Below are positions 28,012 to 36,856 of a DNA stretch of 64,000 nt, one piece after another (position 1 is the first letter of the stretch; every line of letters begins with the position of its first letter). A model generated the notes under the pieces. That model saw only the letters and a list, made by a program, of their open reading frames with translations, did no database searches and had not been told where the DNA came from. The translations under genes and the position numbers were made by a program. The stretch is from the NCBI RefSeq assembly GCF_000721705.1, contig NZ_JOJL01000014.1, positions 1 through 64,000 on the forward strand. The letters run 5' to 3'. The DNA comes from Actinoplanes subtropicus. GTDB taxonomy: Bacteria > Actinomycetota > Actinomycetes > Mycobacteriales > Micromonosporaceae.

Positions 28012-28758
28012 TTACGGCCGCAGCTCGCCGCTGGTGTCCTTGAGCCGGATGCCGGTGGCCTCGATCTCGCGCGCGCCGGCGATCAGATTCACGAGCGTAC
28101 GGGCGGCGGTCGCGTACGTGAGCCCGTGCGGCGGCCGGATGTTGGAGACGCAGTTCCGGGCGGAGTCGGCGACACCCGGGCGGGGTTGCCAGGTCAGATA
28201 GGCGCCGAGGCTGTCCGCGGAGGACAGCCCGGGCCGCTCCCCGATCAGCACCAGCACCATCCGGGCGTGCAGCGCCGCGCCGACGTGGTCGCCGAGCGCG
28301 ACCCGGGCCTGGGTCGCGACGACCGGCGCCCCCACCGTCAGTCCCGGCGGCAGCTCGGTGAGCAGTTGCCGCAGCAGCGGGACGGCGTGCCGCCGCACCG
28401 CGCTCGCCGACAGCCCGTCGGCGACCACGACGAGCAGGTCGGCCGGCACCGGATGCTCGGGGAAGCGGGTGCCGGCAGCCGGGCGGCGGCCCAGGTCGGG
28501 CCGGGTCAGATAGGTCCGCCGGTCAGCGGCGGCGGAGGCGATGTGCAGCGGCTCGGCCAGCCCTTGCTCGGCGGCCAGCTCACCCAGCTCGGCCAGCAGC
28601 GGCGCGAGCTCCAGCGAGAGGTGGACGGCGTCGCGGGCGTGGGCGTGGGCGGCGCCCGCCTCGAGCACCGCGCGCGTCGACACGCCGTTGCCCGTGCGGG
28701 CCAGGCCGATCCGGGCCGGGGTCAGCCGGCGCAGCGGCGTCCAGAACGTGTTGCTCAC
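28012..28758 (-). CDS. eutC: Ethanolamine ammonia-lyase small subunit
   Basis: Small subunit of the adenosylcobalamin-dependent lyase that turns ethanolamine into acetaldehyde and ammonia. The 248-residue protein shows the EutC sequence ARIGLARTGNGVSTRAVLE, LLVVVADGLSASAVRRHA, VLVLIGERPGLSSADSLGAYLTW and SARNCVSNIRPPHGL, the last two framing the cobalamin/substrate region. It lacks the longer N-terminal extension of enteric EutC (about 295 residues). GTG at 28758 follows GAGGA. It sits 100 bases after eutB. Confidence 0.92.
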   Translation of the reverse strand: MSNTFWTPLRRLTPARIGLARTGNGVSTRAVLEAGAAHAHARDAVHLSLELAPLLAELGELAAEQGLAEPLHIASAAADRRTYLTRPDLGRRPAAGTRFPEHPVPADLLVVVADGLSASAVRRHAVPLLRQLLTELPPGLTVGAPVVATQARVALGDHVGAALHARMVLVLIGERPGLSSADSLGAYLTWQPRPGVADSARNCVSNIRPPHGLTYATAARTLVNLIAGAREIEATGIRLKDTSGELRP

Positions 28759-28858
28759 GCGGTGCCGTCCTCTGGCATGCGCTTCTGGCCCTCGCCTGCG
28801 GCCTGAGCGGGCAGATTGCGGCTGTGCCAGTCAGTGCGGGGCCGCTCGGTGCAGGCGC

Positions 28859-30271
28859 TCATGCCGCGACACCGGTGATCGCGCGCAGCGGCGAGGACGC
28901 GGGGTCGATCTGCAGCACCCCGCCGTCGGCGGCGAGCAACCCGACCCGGTCGAGCCACTCCTCGAACTCCGGGGCGGGGCGTTTGCCGAGGACTTTACGG
29001 ACGTACAGGGCGTCGTGGAACGAGGTCGACTGGTAGCCGAGCATCACGTCGTCCGCCCCGGGCACCGCGATGACGAAGCTGCAGCCCGCGACGCCGAGCA
29101 TGGTCAGCAGTGTGTCCATGTCGTCCTGGTCGGCCTCGGCGTGGTTGGTGTAGCAGACGTCGACGCCCATCGGGACGCCGAGCAGCTTGCCGCAGAAATG
29201 GTCCTCCAGCCCGGCCCGGATGATCTGTTTGCCGTCGTAGAGGTACTCCGGGCCGATGAAGCCGACCACGGTGTTGACCAGCAACGGGTCGAAGGCTCGC
29301 GCCACGCCGTACGCCCGGGCCTCGAGGGTCTGCTGGTCGACGGGCCGGCCGCCGGAGCCGAGGTGGGCGTCGGCGGAGAGGGCGGCGCCCTGGCCGGTCT
29401 CGAAGTACATGAGGTTCGTGCCCACGGTGCCGCGCCCCAGCGCCTCGGCCGCCGATTTCGCCTCGGCGAGCATCGACAGTTCCACCCCGAAGCCGGCGTT
29501 GGCGAGCTGGGTTCCGGCGATCGACTGGAAGACCAGATCCACCGGCACGCCCCGGCCGATCAGGTCGATCGTGGTGGTGACGTGGGTGAGCACGCACGAC
29601 TGCACCGGGATCGCGTACCGCTCGCGGACCTCGTCGATCAGGTGCAGCAGCCGGGCGACCGTACGCGGGTTGTCCGAGGCCGGGTTGATGCCGATGACCG
29701 CGTCGCCCGAGCCGAGCAGCAACCCGTCGAGGATGGCGGCGGCGACACCCGCGTCGTCGTCGGTCGGATGGTTCGGCTGCAGGCGGGTGGCGAGCCGGCC
29801 GGGCAGCCCCAGCGTCGTCCGGAATGCGGTGACGACCTGGGTGGCGGCGGCCACGGCGACCAGGTCCTGGTTGCGCATCAGCTTCGAGACGGCCGCGGCC
29901 ATCTCCGGGGCGAGCCCGGGCGCGAGGGCGGCCAGCACCTCGGCGGCGCCGGGCTCGGCCGCGGTCGCCAGCAGCCACTCGCGCAGCCCTCCGACGGTCA
30001 GGTGCCGGACCGGGGCGAAGGCGGCGCGGTCGTGACCGTCGAGGATCAGGCGCGTGACGTCGTCCGACTCGTACGGCACGACGGGCTCGTCGAGGAACGC
30101 GGTGAGCGGCACGTCGGCCAGGGCCCACCGGGCGGCGGCGCGCTCGGCGTCGGTGTGCGCGGCACAGCCGGCCAGGACGTCGCCCGAGCGCAGCGGGGTG
30201 GCCTTCGCCATCAGCTCGACCAGGCCGTCGAACTCGTACGTGCGGCCGTGCAGCGTCTGGCGGTAGCGCAC
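28859..30271 (-). CDS. eutB: Ethanolamine ammonia-lyase large subunit
   Basis: Catalytic TIM-barrel subunit of ethanolamine ammonia-lyase, 470 residues, close to the usual 450. Diagnostic blocks are VSKLMRNQDLV, RLQPNHPTDDDAGVAAAILDGLLLGSGDAVIGINPASDN, FQSIAGTQLANAGFGVELSML, MYFETGQGAALSADAHLG and VNTVVGFIGPEYLYDGKQIIRAGLEDHF. GTG at 30271 follows GGAG. It is first in a minus-strand operon with eutC, the fused diol dehydratase, its small subunit and reactivase. A B12 supply and an EutA-type reactivase are not seen nearby. Confidence 0.94.
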   Translation of the reverse strand: MRYRQTLHGRTYEFDGLVELMAKATPLRSGDVLAGCAAHTDAERAAARWALADVPLTAFLDEPVVPYESDDVTRLILDGHDRAAFAPVRHLTVGGLREWLLATAAEPGAAEVLAALAPGLAPEMAAAVSKLMRNQDLVAVAAATQVVTAFRTTLGLPGRLATRLQPNHPTDDDAGVAAAILDGLLLGSGDAVIGINPASDNPRTVARLLHLIDEVRERYAIPVQSCVLTHVTTTIDLIGRGVPVDLVFQSIAGTQLANAGFGVELSMLAEAKSAAEALGRGTVGTNLMYFETGQGAALSADAHLGSGGRPVDQQTLEARAYGVARAFDPLLVNTVVGFIGPEYLYDGKQIIRAGLEDHFCGKLLGVPMGVDVCYTNHAEADQDDMDTLLTMLGVAGCSFVIAVPGADDVMLGYQSTSFHDALYVRKVLGKRPAPEFEEWLDRVGLLAADGGVLQIDPASSPLRAITGVAA

Positions 30272-30632
30272 TGGGTCTCCTCGCTGTGTGCGCCGAGCCG
30301 TGCCGGATCAGCGGTGCGGGCCGGCGGCCGCTTGATCGTTCCAGCGAACCTGGCCGGACCTGCGGAAGTCAACGAGCGCCGGCAGACGCAACCCAGATTT
30401 GACTGGCCGGAAATGCCCGGGGGCCGCGGATCGGGCGTTTCCCAACCGATTCTCAGCCCTTGTACCACCGGCGACCGGCGAAATTGACCATTGCGCTGAT
30501 GGCTACTCACTGGTAACCATCTATGCGGTGCCGCGGTCCTCCGACGCTGCCCCCACTCCCGCGTACCAAGGCAGCGCTGACGCCCTGCCCACGAGACCGC
30601 GCCCACACCCGCACGCACGAAAGAGGCCCACG
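30272..30632. promoter_or_regulatory. Divergent promoter region, eutB / PI-PLC
   Basis: This 361-base gap must hold both promoters. I see a short palindrome tggtaacca near 30510 and a possible -35 TTGACC at about 30485 for the rightward gene. No cobalamin riboswitch pattern could be supported. The rest holds nothing recognisable. Confidence 0.35.
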
Positions 30633-31688
30633 ATGCGCCTACCCACAGGCGTCGCCGTGTCCGCCGCGGCGCTCGCCGTCGCGCTCACCGCCACGCCGGC
30701 TGCCCATGCCGACGACGTCCGGCCGTCCGGCCTGGCCGGAGTCAGCGGCGTCGGCATCCACAACACCTACAACGACAAGACGGACTACACCTACCTGGCC
30801 GACGCGTTGGACAGCGGGACCTCGCTGATCGAGCTCGACACCTGGGCGAACGTGCTCAACGGCAAGTGGGACGTCAGCCACGGCAACCCGCTGGCCAGCG
30901 ACAACAACTGCGTCCAGGCCGGCAGCGCGGCGGACCTCTACACCGGCAACCGGAACCAGAACCTGGACAGCTGCCTGGATGACGTCCGGATCTGGATGCA
31001 GGCGCACCCGGCACACGGGCCGATCATGGTCAAGCTCGAGATGAAGAACGGCTTCTACAACACGCTGGGCATGAATCCCACGGAGTTGGACTCGTACGTG
31101 AAGGCGCACCTGGGCAGCACGCTGTACACGCCCGCGGACCTGTTGAGCAAGCCGGACGGCACCCGGTACCCGACGCTGGACGCCGCCGCGACGGCGAACA
31201 ACTGGGCGACGTACGGCTCGCTGGCCGGCAAGGTGATCGTGGAGATCATTCCCGGCACCTTCGAGCAGTCCGTGTCCCCCGCGGGCACGTGGGTCGACGT
31301 GGTGTACGCGCAGCACCTGATCGACCTGTACGACAGCGGCCGGATCGCGGACGCGGCGGTTTTCCCGTCCGTGCTCGGCGCGCAGGCCGGTGACCCGCGC
31401 ATCCGGTACGGCAACACCGCGCTGCGGCCCTGGTTCGTCGTGTTCGACGGCGACGCGGGCGCCTGGGTCAACGACGGCGCCACCCAGTGGTACGACACCA
31501 ACCACTACCTCGCGGTCGTCACCGACGCCTACGACGTCGCCCCGGCGCTCAGCTCCACCGCCCCGTCCCTGGCCGACGCTCGCGCCCGGGTGGCCCAACT
31601 GGCCGCGGCCGGGGCGTCGTACATCAGCACCGACTGGACCACCGCACCCGCCGACGCCGTCCTGAGCGAGGTGCTCCTCCGTGGCTAG
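30633..31688 (+). CDS. Secreted PI-PLC-like phosphodiesterase (Ca-dependent type)
   Basis: Predicted extracellular phosphoinositol phosphodiesterase of 351 residues. ATG at 30633 follows AAGAGG; the open frame upstream is a shadow. The signal peptide covers 1-27 (AHADD). A TIM barrel of PI-PLC type is indicated by the two catalytic His motifs GVGIHNTY (His43) and KWDVSHGNPL (His83), with acidic residues Glu67 and Asp69 in LIELDTWAN as candidate metal or acid ligands. The middle carries HGPIMVKLEMKNG, as in PF16670-like proteins. Its last 8 bases overlap the GH92 gene start, so the two are translationally coupled. Substrates could be phosphatidylinositol, GPI anchors or mannosides; glycerophosphodiesterase-like activity is an alternative. 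Confidence 0.74.
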   Translation: MRLPTGVAVSAAALAVALTATPAAHADDVRPSGLAGVSGVGIHNTYNDKTDYTYLADALDSGTSLIELDTWANVLNGKWDVSHGNPLASDNNCVQAGSAADLYTGNRNQNLDSCLDDVRIWMQAHPAHGPIMVKLEMKNGFYNTLGMNPTELDSYVKAHLGSTLYTPADLLSKPDGTRYPTLDAAATANNWATYGSLAGKVIVEIIPGTFEQSVSPAGTWVDVVYAQHLIDLYDSGRIADAAVFPSVLGAQAGDPRIRYGNTALRPWFVVFDGDAGAWVNDGATQWYDTNHYLAVVTDAYDVAPALSSTAPSLADARARVAQLAAAGASYISTDWTTAPADAVLSEVLLRG

Positions 31689-34308
31689 GCCGCTGGTGCG
31701 GCTGTCCGTCGCAACGGTGCTGGCGGTCGCCTTGTCGCAGCTGGCGGTCGTCGGCTCGGCGCACGCCGCCGCCCTGGCGGCGGACCCGGCCGCGCTGGTC
31801 GATCCCTTCGTGGGTACCGGTTCGAACAGCGACTTCAGTGCCGGCAACACGTTCCCCGGCGCCGATCTGCCGCACGGCATGCTGCAGTGGGGACCGGACA
31901 CCACTTCGCGCCCGTCCGGGGGCGGGTACAACTACGCCGACAACGCGATCACCGGCTTCAGCCTGACCCACGTCGACGGGCCCGGCTGCGCCGCGGCGGG
32001 GGACGTCCCGATTCTGCCGGTCACCGGCGCGCTGGACAGCAACCCCGGCGCCGACTCGGAGTCCTTCTCGCACAGTTCGGAGACCGCGTCGCCGGGCTTC
32101 TACTCGGTGTCGCTGGGCAACGGCACGTCGGTCGCGTTGACCACCACGACCAGAGCCGGGATCGGCCGGTTCACCTTCGCCGGTACGGGCGGTTCGCTGC
32201 TGTTCAAGCTCGGCAAGCCACAGAACACGTACGTCGGCTCGACCTTCGACGCCGCCGGGAACAACCAGGTGACCGGCTCGGTCACCAGCAGCGGGTTCTG
32301 CGAGGCGGGCAACGTCTTCACGCTGTACTTCGCGATCTCGTTCGATCAGGCCTTCACCGCCGCGGGGACGTACGGCGGCGGTGGTTACGCCACCTTCGGC
32401 GCGAACTCGGTCGACGCGCGCGTCGGCATCTCGTACACCTCGGTCGCCGAGGCGCGGGCCAACCTGGCCGCCGAGGTGGCCGGCCGAAGCTTCGCCCAGG
32501 TGCGGGCCGCCGCGCACACTGCCTGGACCACCGCGCTGGACAAGATAGCCATCGGCGGGGGCACCACCGCCGAACAGACCGGCTTCTACACGGCGCTGTA
32601 CCACGCCGACCTGTTCCCCAGCGTGATCAGCGACGCGGACGGCGGCTACCGCGGCTTCGACGGCGCCGTCCACCTGGTCGGCGCCGGCCACCAAGCCGAG
32701 TACGCCGACTTCTCCACCTGGGACATCTATCGTTCCCAGGCGCAGCTCACCGCGTTCCTCGACCCGGCGGCGGCCGGCGACATGGCGCAGTCCATCGTCG
32801 ACGACTACGTGCAGGGCGGGACGCTGACCAAGTGGGGCATGAACAACGGCGAGACGTACATCATGGTCGGTGACTCCGCGGTTCCGGTGCTGGCCGACTA
32901 CTACGCCTTCGGCGCCACCGGCTTCGACACCTCGACCGCGCTGTCCGCGATGATCGCCGAGCAGACGACCGACACGAACGTGACGCCCGGCGTCACGTAC
33001 CTGGACCGCTTCGGCTATCTGCCGACCAACAGCATCTACGGCTGCTGTCACCAGTACGCCACCACCTCCACTCAGATCGAGTACGACACCGACGACTTCG
33101 CCCTGTCGGCCTTCGCCGGCGCCCTGGGCGACACCACGACGCGGGCGAGGTTCCGCGACCGCGCGCAGGACTGGGCGAACATCTTCAACACCTCCAGCGG
33201 CTACCTGCAGCCGCGGCACTCCAACGGGCGGTGGATGGACGGCTTCACCCCGGCCCTGATCACCGGCACCCAGAGCAACGACTTCGCCGAGGGTGACGCG
33301 CTCACCTACACCCCGGACATCCCCTTCAACCTGGCCAGGCTGGCCTCGCTCGAGGGCGGGAACGCCGCGATGGTCAGCTACCTGGACCACGCGCTGGGCA
33401 GTTACCAGGGCCTGGCCAGTGTGATCGGCACCCAGGCCAACCTGGGCAACGAGCCGAGCATCGAGCTGCCCTGGGAGTACGACTGGTTCGGCGCACCGGC
33501 CAAGACCCAGGCCACGGTACGGGCCGTGCAGGACCGGCTCTGGTCCGACTCGCCCGGCGGCATACCGGGCAACGACGACCTGGGCGAGATGAGCGCCTGG
33601 TACGTTTGGTCGGCGCTCGGCTTGTACCCGGGGATCCCCGGCACGGCCGACCTGGCCATCGGCAGCCCGCTGTTCCCCACCGCGGTCGTCGCCACCGGGC
33701 GCGGCACGCTCACCGTCAACGCCCCGGCAGCCGCGGACGGCACACCGTACGTGCAAAGCCTGGCCGTCAACGGCACCGCGTACGCGCTGACCTACCTACC
33801 GCCGGTCGCCGGCCCGACCACACTGGACTTCACCCTCGGCAGTTCGCCCTCCTCCTGGGGCACGGCCACCGCGGACGCCCCGCCCTCCTACGACGGCACC
33901 CCAGGCACCGGTGTCGCCCAACCCGTCGGCACGATCACCGAGACCGCCACCGGGCAGTGCGTGGACGACCGGGGCGCCGGCACGTCCAACGGCACCGCCA
34001 TCCAGATGCACCCCTGCAACAACACCAACGCACAGTCCTGGACCGTCGTGCCCGACCGCACCCTGCAGGTCCTGACCGACTGCATGGACGTTCAGAACGG
34101 CGCCACCACCAGCGGAACCCCCGTGCAACTGCACACCTGCAACGGCACCGGCGCGCAGCAGTGGCGGCCGAACGCCGCCGGCGAACTGGTCAACCCGGCG
34201 TCCGGCCTCTGCCTCACCGATCCCAGCGCCAACGCCACCAAGGACACCGAACTGACCATCACCACCTGCACCGGCGCCGCCGGGCAGAGCTGGACGCTGC
34301 CCTCCTGA
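31681..34308 (+). CDS. Secreted GH92 alpha-mannosidase with ricin-B domain
   Basis: Ca-dependent exo-alpha-mannosidase, typically alpha-1,2, of 875 residues. GTG at 31681 overlaps the end of the PI-PLC gene. The signal peptide covers about 1-30. GH92 blocks are DPFVGTGSNSDFSAGNTFPGA, YADFSTWDIYRSQAQL, KWGMNNGETYIMVGDSA and GNDDLGEMSAWYVWSALGLYP. The last holds Asp632 and Asp633, one of which is expected to be the general base; ELPWEYDWFG precedes it. A C-terminal ricin-B domain (about 745-875) provides carbohydrate binding. Known targets are N-glycans, fungal mannan and GPI mannose. Coupling to a PI-PLC suggests attack on mannosylated inositol lipids or GPI anchors. Confidence 0.9.
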   Translation: MARPLVRLSVATVLAVALSQLAVVGSAHAAALAADPAALVDPFVGTGSNSDFSAGNTFPGADLPHGMLQWGPDTTSRPSGGGYNYADNAITGFSLTHVDGPGCAAAGDVPILPVTGALDSNPGADSESFSHSSETASPGFYSVSLGNGTSVALTTTTRAGIGRFTFAGTGGSLLFKLGKPQNTYVGSTFDAAGNNQVTGSVTSSGFCEAGNVFTLYFAISFDQAFTAAGTYGGGGYATFGANSVDARVGISYTSVAEARANLAAEVAGRSFAQVRAAAHTAWTTALDKIAIGGGTTAEQTGFYTALYHADLFPSVISDADGGYRGFDGAVHLVGAGHQAEYADFSTWDIYRSQAQLTAFLDPAAAGDMAQSIVDDYVQGGTLTKWGMNNGETYIMVGDSAVPVLADYYAFGATGFDTSTALSAMIAEQTTDTNVTPGVTYLDRFGYLPTNSIYGCCHQYATTSTQIEYDTDDFALSAFAGALGDTTTRARFRDRAQDWANIFNTSSGYLQPRHSNGRWMDGFTPALITGTQSNDFAEGDALTYTPDIPFNLARLASLEGGNAAMVSYLDHALGSYQGLASVIGTQANLGNEPSIELPWEYDWFGAPAKTQATVRAVQDRLWSDSPGGIPGNDDLGEMSAWYVWSALGLYPGIPGTADLAIGSPLFPTAVVATGRGTLTVNAPAAADGTPYVQSLAVNGTAYALTYLPPVAGPTTLDFTLGSSPSSWGTATADAPPSYDGTPGTGVAQPVGTITETATGQCVDDRGAGTSNGTAIQMHPCNNTNAQSWTVVPDRTLQVLTDCMDVQNGATTSGTPVQLHTCNGTGAQQWRPNAAGELVNPASGLCLTDPSANATKDTELTITTCTGAAGQSWTLPS

Positions 34309-34315
34309 GCAGACA

Positions 34316-34351
34316 GCGATGCCCAGGCCGACGGGACGGCCTGGGCATCGC
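34316..34351 (+). terminator. Strong hairpin after the GH92 gene
   Basis: The arm gcgatgcccaggccg (34316-34330) is the exact reverse complement of 34337-34351, with a 6-base loop, only 8 bases after the stop codon. Confidence 0.85.
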
Positions 34352-34542
34352 CGGCCGTACGCGCCGGAGAGCTCCGATCACCCGCGGCGATCCCTATTGC
34401 TTGCTCACGCCGTACGGTCGAAAGTCATCGACGTCAGCGCCCGCTTCCGCGTACCCGACATGTGGTGATCGAGATTCTGGGCCCCGAAGTTGTGGGCGGC
34501 GGCTGTCAACAGATCGGCGGTCACGGGGACTCTCTGCCATGA

Positions 34543-34857
34543 CATGGCGACGACCACCGGGCCGACGGGAAGCAGATCTACATCTGGGCGGACGGGCGGC
34601 GCGGCGCCGGCCATGCCGCCTCGTTCAAGGCCGACCGGACGATCGACGGCTATCCCGCGCAGTGGCTGAACGGCGGGTCGTCCGGTACCGGTCTGTGGAT
34701 CCCCGATTTCGGCCCCATCGACTTGTTCATCACCGCGCTGGACGCTCACGACAGCGGCTGGCTCCGGCCGGACGACGCGCGCCGGCTGGCCGAGCGGCTG
34801 CAGCCCAGCCCGAACACCGGCGACCCGTCGACGTGGCCACCGCGTGCGGTCGGATGA
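34543..34857 (+). pseudogene. C-terminal fragment of an unrecognised gene
   Basis: Between the GH92 terminator and the RsbW-like gene, one frame runs 104 codons from a stop at 34540 to TGA at 34855 with strong GC-rich third positions and no start codon. It reads DGKQIYIWADGRRGAG, then WLNGGSSGTGLWIPDFGPIDLF and SGWLRPDDARRLAERLQP. The codon pattern looks coding, but no family is recognised. It is probably a truncated gene. The remaining bases of this gap (34352-34542) show nothing. Confidence 0.35.
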
Positions 34858-34897
34858 CGGCGCCGGCCGCCCATCGAGGAACACACGCGCGGCGGCC

Positions 34898-35302
34898 TCA
34901 GGATGGGGGCAGGTACATTTCCAGGCGGACCGTGGTGCCGTGCCGATCGCTGTGGACCTCGATGCCGTCGGCGAGTTCACCGGCCAGTGGCAGGCCGCGT
35001 CCGCCATGGGCGGTCGGTGGGGGCATGGTGAGGGTGACGGAGCATGGTGTTCCAGGGCCGGCGTCGCTGACTTCGGCGATGAGGCGGCGCTGGTCGTCCT
35101 GCACCACTGCCACCTCGCCGCGTCCGCCGGCGTGCCGGATGGCGTTGATGACGGCCTCGTGCACGGCGATGACGAACGCCTCGGCTCGGTCATCGGGTAG
35201 TCCTGCTTGGCGGGCCAGCCGCGTCAACTGATGGCGCAGTCGCTGCATCTCAGGCAGAGTGACTACGTCGTCGATCAAGGTTCGCTGCTCGTCGTCGTTC
35301 AT
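34898..35302 (-). CDS. RsbW-like anti-sigma factor / GHKL ATPase
   Basis: Small ATP-binding serine kinase-like protein of 134 residues. ATG at 35302 follows GAGGA; the frame upstream is shadow. The HATPase_c fold is shown by the N box EAVINAIRHAGG, G1-like DAGPGTPC and G2-like GGRGLPLAGE. Such stand-alone domains hold or phosphorylate anti-anti-sigma (STAS) proteins in actinomycete stress and development switches. No sigma factor or STAS gene lies beside it, so its partner is elsewhere. Confidence 0.82.
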   Translation of the reverse strand: MNDDEQRTLIDDVVTLPEMQRLRHQLTRLARQAGLPDDRAEAFVIAVHEAVINAIRHAGGRGEVAVVQDDQRRLIAEVSDAGPGTPCSVTLTMPPPTAHGGRGLPLAGELADGIEVHSDRHGTTVRLEMYLPPS

Positions 35303-35583
35303 CGCCGTCCTCGTCCGGATCTCTGCAGTGCTTCTACCCGCGGGTCCGGCTGGATACTCCGCCGAAGGACAACTCTTTGCCGGCGATGTCCGAGACCCTC
35401 CTGGCGAGAGCCGCACACCTGAGATGCCGGGAATGTCCGAACCGAGAGGACCCACGGCTACTGTCTACTATGGAGGGGACAGCCAGCCGAACGGTCCTTG
35501 CCGTCCAAATCCGGTCTTGCCTAGATGGATTTGGGGCGACCGCCCCGAGCCATCCGACTCACCAAGCACCCGGGGGGCCTGCT

Positions 35584-36174
35584 GTGCGGAAGACCTTGTT
35601 CGACCGGCTGGACAACATCTGGTGGGAGCGCCGGATGGGAATCTCCACCCGGGGCATCGTGCCCACCGACCACCCGGACTCGGTGCACTACGGCACGATG
35701 GCGTACCGCACGATCCACGGCATCCTCGACCATCTCGACCTGCGATCGTCGGACGTGTTCGTCGACGTCGGCAGCGGCAAGGGGCGGGTCCTGTGCTGCG
35801 CTGCCCGCAGGTCCGTCCGGCGGGTCGTCGGCGTGGAGTTGTCGGCGGAACTGTGCCGGCAGGCCCGCGAGAACGCCGACCAATTGCGGGGTCGCCGAGC
35901 GCCGATCACGGTGGAGAACATCCTGGCCGACAAGTACAACTACGCCGATACGACCGTTCTGTTCCTGTTCGACCCGTTCGGGGCGGCGACACTCCGGTCG
36001 GCGCTCGAGCGGATCGCCGAGGACACGCGCGGACGCGACCTGCGGATCACCTACGCCAACCCGACACACGACGAGGTGTTCCAGGAGCAGCCGTGGCTCG
36101 ACGGCGGGGAGCGCCTGTCCCGCGACCGCACCGGCTGGGAACACGACGTGACGTTCTACCAAGGCCGGCGCTGA
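35584..36174 (+). CDS. Class I SAM-dependent methyltransferase
   Basis: Predicted methyltransferase of 196 residues. The SAM-binding motif I is clear: VFVDVGSGKGRVLCCAA, followed by VVGVELSAELCRQARENA (motif II) and TTVLFLFDPFGAATL (motif IV region). GTG at 35584 behind GGGGG is preferred; the open frame reaches back to 35377 but that stretch does not look coding. The substrate is unknown. The motif I form and length resemble small Dot1-like methyltransferases in bacteria. It is isolated between unrelated genes. Confidence 0.8.
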   Translation: MRKTLFDRLDNIWWERRMGISTRGIVPTDHPDSVHYGTMAYRTIHGILDHLDLRSSDVFVDVGSGKGRVLCCAARRSVRRVVGVELSAELCRQARENADQLRGRRAPITVENILADKYNYADTTVLFLFDPFGAATLRSALERIAEDTRGRDLRITYANPTHDEVFQEQPWLDGGERLSRDRTGWEHDVTFYQGRR

Positions 36175-36372
36175 GCACTTGGAGACCGAGCCCGCCAGGG
36201 GCGGAACCTGACTCAACAGCCGACGACTCCGCGGTGGTCACCGTCCGTTCGCCGGGCCCTCCTGTGGCCGAGCGGATTTGCCGCGGTCGGTGGCGACCAT
36301 CGCATTGTCACCGCCGACGACCTGTTCGCCGGCCTTGTGCTCGGCCATCCGGACTCCCGGCGAAGGCTGTTC

Positions 36373-36690
36373 TCAGGCTTGCGGGTTCGCGGTTGCTTGG
36401 TCGAGGGTGCCGTGCGCGGTGATCGAGAGGTCCTGCCCGTCGGTCCAGCTCTTGAGCCGGTCGGTGTAGACCTGCTCGATCATCTGGTGGAAGCCCTGGC
36501 CGAAGAGCACCCGCAGTGGCGGTTCCGCCATGTCGACAATCTTGAGGAGCGTCTGGGCCGCGGCGACCGGGTCACCGGCGGGCTTGCTGCCGGCGATCTG
36601 GCCGAGGCGTTGGCGCAGACCGTTGTATGCCGGGTTGAGTTGGGCCATATGGCCGTTGTCGAGCGGGAAGCTGACACCGAGGCGTGGGAG
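36373..36690 (-). pseudogene. C-terminal remnant of a short-chain dehydrogenase
   Basis: The frame reads NPAYNGLRQRLGQIAGSK, GDPVAAAQTLLKIVDMAEPPLRVLFGQ and YTDRLKSWTDG. This is typical of the last 80-90 residues of SDR oxidoreductases that end with a proline-rich substrate loop. The Rossmann part, catalytic Tyr and Lys are all absent, and the sequence before it is repetitive (gccgagcgtcgc repeats near 36710). It is a truncated, dead gene. Confidence 0.6.
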
Positions 36691-36794
36691 CGTACGTTCG
36701 TGGGCCGAGCGTCGCGAGGCCGAGCGTCGCCTGGTCGGCACCCGGTGTCACCGGAAGTGGAGAACCTCATCACGATCAGCGGATGAACCTGACC

Positions 36795-36845
36795 CACAAG
36801 TCCGCCGCGGTGCTCGTCCATGACGAACACCGCGGCGGCCTTGTG
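36795..36845 (-). terminator. Hairpin after the alcohol dehydrogenase gene
   Basis: The inner arms ccgccgcggtg and caccgcggcgg pair perfectly. They are extended by cacaag at 36795-36800 with cttgtg at 36840-36845 across small bulges. It lies 12 bases past the dehydrogenase stop on the minus strand. Confidence 0.7.
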
Positions 36846-36856
36846 CGGGCCGACGA

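Noticed and set aside
30272..30300. GCGAGGAGACCCAG on the minus strand, reminiscent of the B12-box of cobalamin riboswitches
   Set aside because: It directly overlaps the ribosome site of eutB, and no surrounding riboswitch stems could be matched; a covariance-model search would be needed to revive it.
35377..35583. Longer N terminus for the methyltransferase from ATG 35377
   Set aside because: The 69 extra residues are Cys/Arg/His-rich with irregular codon use and overlap the promoter region of the divergent RsbW-like gene; GTG 35584 has a better ribosome site.
36290..36372. Plus-strand stretch reading TADDLFAGLVLGHPDS
   Set aside because: It looks faintly coding, but is under 40 codons without a start or a recognised family.
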